From Azonexus sp. (lineage in GTDB: Bacteria > Pseudomonadota > Gammaproteobacteria > Burkholderiales > Rhodocyclaceae), in the NCBI GenBank assembly GCA_031260295.1, contig JAIRKE010000028.1, positions 62,001 through 126,000 on the forward strand: 64,000 bases of DNA, given 5' to 3'. Below the pieces are notes generated by a model, which worked only from the letters and a program-made list of their open reading frames with translations, did no database searches and was not told the DNA's origin. Below are positions 59,034-64,000 of the stretch, in pieces. Numbering within the stretch: the stretch's first letter is position 1; each line of letters opens with the position of its first letter. The position numbers and the translations under genes were made by a program.

Positions 59034-59480
59034 ATGAATCCAAGCCATGCCATCTTGGCGAGAAAAATATCTGTTGCCCTATGTGCTACCGCTCTGGCCG
59101 CTGGTGCAATAGCACTCTCTTATCGGGCTGGCTGTGCCCACAATGTTGCAGGCAATGCCACTTTTGAATCGCCTGATTACGAATTTTTCTCGGTATGGCT
59201 AATGCTTCCAAGCCTCGTGATGTTTGCAGCTTTATTTGCTGTAGCAGCAAACCATTCCTCTATGCTACGAACAGCATTTCGTGCGGCGTGCTTTCTCATT
59301 GTGGTCAGTCCATTGGCTCTTGCCGTATTGGTATACACCGAAGGTCGCGGCCAAACAGAACGCATCAATCCAGCATCGGCAAGCTGCAAGCGTTTTGTTT
59401 CAAGTGCTCCGCCCCCAGCTGACCAAGTACTTAGCATTAGGCTCAAGGCGGACCGCTTCGCCATCGTTTTATTTCGGTGA
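59034..59480 (+). CDS. Membrane protein, unknown (cassette-like ORF 2)
   Basis: The 148-residue product has three to four hydrophobic segments (ISVALCATALAAGAIALSY, FFSVWLMLPSLVMFAALFAV, AACFLIVVSPLALAVLVYT) and a polar C-terminus with one cysteine. GC is lower than in flanking genes. The ATG directly follows a GTTAGGC core site. After the stop, AGCGTG-CCCGGAA-CACGCT then GTTA may be a decayed third site or terminator. I recognise no family. It interrupts the space between ruvB and the tol genes. Confidence 0.6.
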   Translation: MNPSHAILARKISVALCATALAAGAIALSYRAGCAHNVAGNATFESPDYEFFSVWLMLPSLVMFAALFAVAANHSSMLRTAFRAACFLIVVSPLALAVLVYTEGRGQTERINPASASCKRFVSSAPPPADQVLSIRLKADRFAIVLFR

Positions 59481-59543
59481 TAGAAAGCGTGCCCGGAACA
59501 CGCTGTTACAAATGGAGGCCCTGTCGCAAGCTAAAATCCCGCG

Positions 59544-59966
59544 ATGAAATTTGCGCCCAGCCCCAACGCCTTCACCATTCCGGTCCGTATCTATTACGAG
59601 GACACCGACGCCGGTGGTGTCGTCTACTATGCCAATTACCTGAAATTCTTCGAGCGCTGCCGCACGGAATGGATGCGCCAAGCCGGGCATGACCAGTCGG
59701 CGCTGGCTGCCGAGGCGGGCGTCGGCTTCGTTGCCCGCAAGGCCAGTTGCGAATACCTGCGCCCGGCCCGCCTCGACGATCAACTGACGGTTGGCCTCGA
59801 AGTCGAGAAGCTGACCCGGGTGCGCGTCGTTTTCCGCCAGCACGTGCGCCGCGGCGACGAGGAGCTAGTCACCGGAGCGGTCGAGATTGCCTGCGTGGAC
59901 ATGGCTTCGATGCGGCCGGCGCCGATTCCCCAATACCTATATCAACAGTTGGAAGCCCTCAAATGA
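59544..59966 (+). CDS. ybgC: Tol-Pal associated acyl-CoA thioesterase YbgC
   Basis: The 140-residue hot-dog-fold enzyme has IPVRIYYEDTDAGGVVYYAN (catalytic aspartate) and YLKFFERCRTEWMRQ. YbgC hydrolyses short-chain acyl-CoA and acts with acyl carrier protein near the Tol system. Its stop overlaps the tolQ start (ATGA), the normal first gene of the tol-pal operon. Confidence 0.93.
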   Translation: MKFAPSPNAFTIPVRIYYEDTDAGGVVYYANYLKFFERCRTEWMRQAGHDQSALAAEAGVGFVARKASCEYLRPARLDDQLTVGLEVEKLTRVRVVFRQHVRRGDEELVTGAVEIACVDMASMRPAPIPQYLYQQLEALK

Positions 59967-60640
59967 ATGTCACCCAGGATCTTTCCATCCTCCACCTGAT
60001 CCTGGAGGCTAGCGCCGTCGTCCAGGCTGTCATGGCCTTGCTGGTGGTCGTCTCGATCATGTCCTGGTACTACATTTTCATGAAGTGGTTCGCTGTGCGC
60101 CAGGCGCGCGAGAAGACCGAAGGCTTCGAGCGTGATTTCTGGTCCGGCGGCGATCTCAACGTGCTGTTCCAAGGTGCCGCTGCCGACCGCCACCACAGCG
60201 GCTCGATGGAGCGCATCTTCGCCTCCGGTTTCCGCGAATTCACCAAGCTGCGCGGCCAGAAGAACCTCGATTCCAAGGATGTCGTCGATGGCTCGCGCCG
60301 CGCCATGCGTGCCACCTACCAGCGCGAGATGGATGCGCTGGAGGCGCATCTGGCCTTCCTCGCCTCGGTCGGCTCGGTCTCGCCCTACGTTGGCCTGTTC
60401 GGCACCGTTTGGGGCATCATGCACGCCTTCCGCGGTCTGGCCAACGTCGGCCAGGCGACGCTGGCTTCTGTCGCCCCAGGCATTGCCGAGGCTCTGGTTG
60501 CCACCGCCATCGGCCTGTTCGCGGCCATTCCCGCGGTGCTCGCCTACAACCGCTTCTCGCACGAAATTGACCGCTTGGCGACGCGCTACGAATCCTTCAT
60601 GGAGGAGTTCTCCAACATCCTCCAGCGGCAGATGCGGTAA
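59963..60640 (+). CDS. tolQ: Tol-Pal system proton channel subunit TolQ
   Basis: The 225-residue inner-membrane protein has three helices: AVVQAVMALLVVVSIMSWYY, SVSPYVGLFGTVWGIMHAF and APGIAEALVATAIGLFAAIP, with the GTVWGI and TAIGLFAAIPAV motifs of the ExbB/TolQ/MotA group. With TolR it uses the proton gradient to energise TolA. The ATG at 59963 overlaps ybgC. Confidence 0.95.
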   Translation: MNVTQDLSILHLILEASAVVQAVMALLVVVSIMSWYYIFMKWFAVRQAREKTEGFERDFWSGGDLNVLFQGAAADRHHSGSMERIFASGFREFTKLRGQKNLDSKDVVDGSRRAMRATYQREMDALEAHLAFLASVGSVSPYVGLFGTVWGIMHAFRGLANVGQATLASVAPGIAEALVATAIGLFAAIPAVLAYNRFSHEIDRLATRYESFMEEFSNILQRQMR

Positions 60641-60646
60641 ACAGCC

Positions 60647-61048
60647 ATGCGTCAGCGCCGCCTGAAAAACGAGATCAACGTCGTCCCCTACATCGACGTG
60701 ATGCTGGTACTGCTTGTCATTTTCATGGTGGCGACGCCGATGATGACCACGGGCTCGGTCGAATTGCCGGCTGCCGGCACGGCGCCGCAGAAACCGGACC
60801 GCTTCCTGCGCGTCCAGGTCGACCAGGACGGCGCGCTGTCGCTGTTCGATGCCGACGGCAAGGAACGCAAGCTCGATGGCCTCGCCGACCTGCGCAGCGC
60901 CCTGGCTGCCCAGCGCGACAAGACGCCGGAGATCGCGGTACTGGTCGCTGCCGACAAGGAAGTTGCCTACCGCAAGGTCATCGAGGCGCTCGACGAGGTG
61001 AAGAAGCAAGGCTACTCGCGCGTTGCGCTGGAAACCTCGGTCAAGTAA
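60647..61048 (+). CDS. tolR: Tol-Pal system protein TolR
   Basis: The 133-residue product begins MRQRRLKNEINVVPYIDVML with the essential membrane aspartate, one helix (VLLVIFMVATPMMTTG) and a periplasmic ExbD-type domain ending LDEVKKQGYSRVALETSVK. It lies six bases after tolQ. Confidence 0.95.
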   Translation: MRQRRLKNEINVVPYIDVMLVLLVIFMVATPMMTTGSVELPAAGTAPQKPDRFLRVQVDQDGALSLFDADGKERKLDGLADLRSALAAQRDKTPEIAVLVAADKEVAYRKVIEALDEVKKQGYSRVALETSVK

Positions 61049-61052
61049 GCCG

Positions 61053-61787
61053 ATGATCCCGGAACGTCCCGTAGAACCCGGCCGGAAAAAGGCGCTGACC
61101 TTCACGCTGCTGGTGCATCTGGCGCTGGCCGGGGTGCTGTTCCTGGGCGTCCAGTGGAAGCGCAGCGAGCCGGATGCGATGCAGGTTGAATTGTGGTCGC
61201 CGGTGCCGGTCAAGCCGACGCGTGTTGAGCCGCCGCCGCCTCCGCCGCCGCAAGTGAAACCAGAACCCAAGCCGGAACCGCCGCCGCCCCCGATCGAAGT
61301 GCCGAAGAAGCCGGAGATCGTCGTCAAGGAAGAAAAGAAACCGGAGCCGAAGAAGGTCGAGCCACCAAAACCGGACCCGAAGCCGGCGCCGAAGGTCGAT
61401 CCGTTCAAGGAAATGCTCGAACGGGAAAATCGCGAGCGGCAGGTCGCCACCGAGCAGAATCGTCTCGCGGCGCTGGCCGAGAAGGAGCAGCAGGCAGCGG
61501 CGGCACGGCGCGGCCTGGAAAGTTACGCGGCGAAGATCCGCGGCAAGGTACGTGGCAACATCGTGCTGCCGCCGAGCATCGCCGGCAATCCGGAAGCGGT
61601 GTTCGACGTCACCCAGTTGCCGACTGGCGAGGTGCTGGCGGTCCGCCTGAAGCGGTCGAGCGGCAATGCGGCGCTCGACGCCGCCATCGAGCGGGCGCTT
61701 TTGAAATCCTCGCCGCTGCCCAAGCCGGATGATCCGTCCTTGTTCCAGCGTGTGTTGGAAATCAGATACCGACCATTTGAAGAGTAG
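61053..61787 (+). CDS. tolA: Tol-Pal system protein TolA
   Basis: TolA spans the periplasm from TolQR to Pal-TolB. The 244-residue product has an N-terminal anchor (KALTFTLLVHLALAGVLFLG), a Pro/Glu/Lys-rich arm at about 58-125 (VEPPPPPPPQVKPEPKPEPP), a helical part and a C-terminal TonB-like domain (GNIVLPPSIAGNPEAVFDV). It is shorter than the Escherichia coli protein (421). The ATG at 61053 follows the tolR stop by four bases. Confidence 0.92.
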   Translation: MIPERPVEPGRKKALTFTLLVHLALAGVLFLGVQWKRSEPDAMQVELWSPVPVKPTRVEPPPPPPPQVKPEPKPEPPPPPIEVPKKPEIVVKEEKKPEPKKVEPPKPDPKPAPKVDPFKEMLERENRERQVATEQNRLAALAEKEQQAAAARRGLESYAAKIRGKVRGNIVLPPSIAGNPEAVFDVTQLPTGEVLAVRLKRSSGNAALDAAIERALLKSSPLPKPDDPSLFQRVLEIRYRPFEE

Positions 61788-61808
61788 AATTCTGCAAAAT
61801 TTGCCGAG

Positions 61809-63089
61809 ATGAGCCCTATGTACCGAGGTTTTCGCCATTTCTTCCTGCTCTGCTGCCTGCTGGCCGCCACCTTTGCCCAGGCACAACTGTCGATCGAGAT
61901 TACCGGCGCTGGTGCCAACCGCATTCCGATCGCCATTCCCGACTTCTCCGGCGATAGCGTCGCCGCCCGGGTGATCACCGGAACGGTGCGTTCCGACTTG
62001 GAGCGCAGCGGCCTGTTCCAGTTGATCGAAGCCAATGAGACCGGCCTCGACGAGGATTCGCCCATCGCTTACGCCGACTGGAAGGCGCGTGGCGCCGACG
62101 CCGTCGCTGCCGGTAGCGTCACACGCAAGGCCGATGGCCGCGTCGAAGCGCGCTTCCGGCTCCACGACACGCAGAAGGAGCTTTCCCTGGGCGGGGCTGC
62201 CTATGTCACCGGTAACGACCAGTTGCGCGCCGCCGGCCATCGCATCGCCGATTTCATCTACGAAAAACTGACCGGCGAGAAGGGTGTGTTCTCGACCCGC
62301 ATCGCCTACGTCGTCAAATCCCGTGGCCAGTTCCTGTTGCAGATCGCCGATGCCGATGGTCAGGGCGCGGCTACCGCGCTCGCCTCGTCCGAGCCGATTA
62401 TTTCGCCGGTCTGGTCGCCGGATGGCAGCAAGCTCGCCTACGTTTCCTTCGAGAAGAAAAAGCCCATCGTCTACGTCCATTCGCTGGCTTCTGGCCAGCG
62501 CCATATCGTCGCTAACCAGAAGGGATCGAACTCGGCCCCGGCCTGGTCGCCGGATGGCCGCAAGCTGGCCGTGGTGTTGTCGAAGGATGGCAATTCGCAG
62601 ATATTCACCGTCAATGCCGACGGCAGCGGCGCGCCGCAACGCCTCGTCACCTCGGCCGGCATCGACACCGAGCCGCGCTTCGCGCCGGACGGCAGCCTGT
62701 TCTTCACCTCCGACCGCGGCGGCAGCCCGCAGATTTACCGCCTGCCGCCAGGGGGTGGTGAGCCGCAGCGCATCACGTTCGAGGGGAACTACAACGTCTC
62801 CCCGCGTCCCTCCGCCGATGGCAAGACGCTGGCCTTCATCACCCGGCGTAACGGCCAGTTCCAGCTCGCCGTGATGGACTTGGCCAGCCGCCAGGTCCAG
62901 GTGCTGACCGATTCCAGCAAGGACGAGTCGCCCAGTTTCGCCCCCAACAACCGCATGATCCTGATTGCTACCGAAATTGGCGGGCGCGGTGTGTTGTCCG
63001 CCGTGTCCAGCGACGGCCGGATCAAGCAGCGTCTGTCGGTTGCCGCCGGCGATGTGCGCGAGCCAGCCTGGGGACCTTTTTTGAAGTAA
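61809..63089 (+). CDS. tolB: Tol-Pal system beta-propeller protein TolB
   Basis: The 426-residue periplasmic protein has a signal peptide (FFLLCCLLAATFAQAQ), the N-terminal IPIAIPDFSGD domain and a six-bladed propeller with repeated WSPDGSKLAYVS, WSPDGRKLAVVLS and FAPDGSLFFTSDRGG motifs. It binds Pal and TolA. An in-frame ATG at 61818 is an alternative start. Its last base is shared with an ATG that is not the pal start. Confidence 0.95.
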   Translation: MSPMYRGFRHFFLLCCLLAATFAQAQLSIEITGAGANRIPIAIPDFSGDSVAARVITGTVRSDLERSGLFQLIEANETGLDEDSPIAYADWKARGADAVAAGSVTRKADGRVEARFRLHDTQKELSLGGAAYVTGNDQLRAAGHRIADFIYEKLTGEKGVFSTRIAYVVKSRGQFLLQIADADGQGAATALASSEPIISPVWSPDGSKLAYVSFEKKKPIVYVHSLASGQRHIVANQKGSNSAPAWSPDGRKLAVVLSKDGNSQIFTVNADGSGAPQRLVTSAGIDTEPRFAPDGSLFFTSDRGGSPQIYRLPPGGGEPQRITFEGNYNVSPRPSADGKTLAFITRRNGQFQLAVMDLASRQVQVLTDSSKDESPSFAPNNRMILIATEIGGRGVLSAVSSDGRIKQRLSVAAGDVREPAWGPFLK

Positions 63090-63109
63090 TGAATCCAATG
63101 GAGAAGACC

Positions 63110-63652
63110 ATGTACAAGCTAATTATTTCCACTCTGCTGTCCGCCCTGATTCTCGGTTGCAGCTCCACGCCGCTGCCGGGGGATGGCGCCGATGGCGTGC
63201 AGGTCGAAACACGCGGCGATGGCACCATAACTCAGGTGACGGCCGGCGACCTCGACGCCAGCGGCCTGCCGCGTGTGCTGACCGATCCGCAGAGCAAGCT
63301 GTCCCAGCGCAGCATCTACTTCGACCTCGACCGCTACGAAATCAAAGGCGAATACCAGGGTCTGGTCGCCGCCCACGCCAAATACTTGGTCGACAATCGC
63401 GGCTTCAAGGTGCTGATCCAGGGCAATACCGACGAGCGCGGCAGCCGCGAATACAACCTCGCGCTCGGCCAGAAGCGTGCCGATGCCGTCAAGCGCTCGC
63501 TGCTCCTGCTCGGTGCCCGCGAAGACCAACTCGAATCGGTCAGCCTCGGCAAGGAAAAGCCGAAAAATCCCGGTACCGGCGAAGAAGCCTGGGCCGAGAA
63601 CCGTCGCGCCGACATCCTCTACCGGGCACCTGACCTGCGCGGCGAGTTCTGA
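63110..63652 (+). CDS. pal: Peptidoglycan-associated lipoprotein Pal
   Basis: The 180-residue outer-membrane lipoprotein starts MYKLIISTLLSALILGCSST (lipobox LILGC) and has an OmpA-like domain: IYFDLDRYEIKGEY, GNTDERGSREYNLALGQKRA and WAENRRADI, which binds diaminopimelate in peptidoglycan. I chose the ATG at 63110 because GGAGAAG precedes it and the lipoprotein signal then has normal length; the ATG at 63089 adds seven residues. Confidence 0.95.
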   Translation: MYKLIISTLLSALILGCSSTPLPGDGADGVQVETRGDGTITQVTAGDLDASGLPRVLTDPQSKLSQRSIYFDLDRYEIKGEYQGLVAAHAKYLVDNRGFKVLIQGNTDERGSREYNLALGQKRADAVKRSLLLLGAREDQLESVSLGKEKPKNPGTGEEAWAENRRADILYRAPDLRGEF

Positions 63653-63654
63653 AC

Positions 63655-64000
63655 ATGCGCCGGCTTCGTATCGCCCTGTTGCTGGCTGCCTTGGGTGTGA
63701 ACCACGCCCAGGCTGGCATGTTCGACGACGAAGAAGCGCGTCGCCAGATTGTCGACCTGCGCATCAAAGCCGAGGCGCGAGCCGAGCAAATGGCCCGCGC
63801 CCAACTCGAACTGCAAGCCCTGATCCAGCGCCAGGCGGACGAGATTGCCCACCTGCGCGGCCAAGTCGAGACTTTGAGCTACGAGCTGGAAACGGCCAAG
63901 AAACGTCAGCAGGATTTCTATCTCGACCTCGACAGCCGTTTACGCCGATTCGAGACGCCGGCTGGCTCAGGTGCCGGTGCGACGTCTGGCGCAGCTGCTG
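63655..64000 (+). CDS. cpoB: Cell division coordinator CpoB (YbgF), N-terminal part
   Basis: The frame runs off the window after 115 codons. A signal peptide (MRRLRIALLLAALGVNHAQA) is followed by a coiled-coil region (AQLELQALIQRQADEIAHLR, VETLSYELETAKKRQQDFYL) and DLDSRLRRFE, the trimerisation part of CpoB. The C-terminal TPR domain is outside. CpoB links Tol-Pal with PBP1B during division. It starts three bases after pal. Confidence 0.9.
   Translation, partial: MRRLRIALLLAALGVNHAQAGMFDDEEARRQIVDLRIKAEARAEQMARAQLELQALIQRQADEIAHLRGQVETLSYELETAKKRQQDFYLDLDSRLRRFETPAGSGAGATSGAAA

Noticed and set aside
59942-63098. Minus-strand frames of 502 and 685 codons opposite tolQ-tolB
   Set aside because: Shadow frames of high-GC genes with no family pattern.

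Overview
The window is GC-rich, densely coded chromosomal DNA of a betaproteobacterium. Gene content and order point to the Rhodocyclales (Dechloromonas/Azonexus-like): hemE-priA, a cobalamin-dependent metH behind an S-adenosylhomocysteine riboswitch, a three-gene regulatory phosphotransferase system (IIA-HPr-EI), yebC-ruvCA-ruvB, ybgC-tolQRAB-pal-cpoB, and what looks like a permuted two-piece tmRNA. The taxon is inferred from gene families and order; no 16S rRNA gene is present.

Layout. 1-14.5 kb is housekeeping: hemE end, a DnaA-box cluster, priA, a MOSC protein, methyltransferase, DUF1840 protein, amidase, murB, metH with riboswitch, a BamE-like lipoprotein, Bcr/CflA efflux, comM and ubiK. 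Decayed MFS and ROK gene fragments lie between them. 14.5-28.7 kb is a complete type III-A CRISPR-Cas island read on the minus strand: cas10-csm2-csm3-csm4-csm5-cas6-csx16-csx1(TM1812), a plus-strand AT-richer pocket with three small unrecognised ORFs, a CARF (NE0113) gene, cas2-cas1-cas2, and an array of 11 repeats and 10 spacers. The island is bracketed by two copies of the last 67 bp of an isochorismatase-like gene. The copy on the left is a decayed relic with an in-frame stop.

28.7-43 kb holds isochorismatase, purU, thrH, a Crp/Fnr regulator with an FNR-type box, an ABC-F ATPase, two HD-GYP proteins around a coiled-coil protein, mutY, a flavin reductase, tRNA-Gly(CCC), ribE, a DUF5610 protein behind a sigma-28-like promoter, a DUF3141 (PHA-synthase-like) protein and tmRNA. 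43-53 kb holds TonB with an OprC/NosA-like copper receptor, the PTS genes, bacteriohemerythrin, ilvE, a LysR regulator and a HerA-like ATPase. 53-64 kb holds yebC, a Cys-rich secreted protein, a hemerythrin-like protein and ruvC-ruvA-(AI-2E transporter)-ruvB. Two ORFs that look like integron gene cassettes follow, then the Tol-Pal operon, which runs off the window inside cpoB.

How it works together. In the CRISPR island, Cas6 should cut the array transcript and Cas10-Csm should make the interference complex. The intact GGDD motif of Cas10 predicts cyclic oligoadenylate synthesis, TM1812/Csx1 supplies a HEPN nuclease, and NE0113 and Csx16 are candidates for sensing or degrading the second messenger. 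A palindrome, GGCAAGCTTGCC, recurs at the promoters of several units of this island, which suggests a shared regulator. The points most worth a second look are that palindrome, the small-ORF pocket, the island boundary repeats, the cassette-like insert between ruvB and ybgC, the permuted tmRNA, and the SAH riboswitch whose ribosome binding site copies one strand of its own P1 stem.
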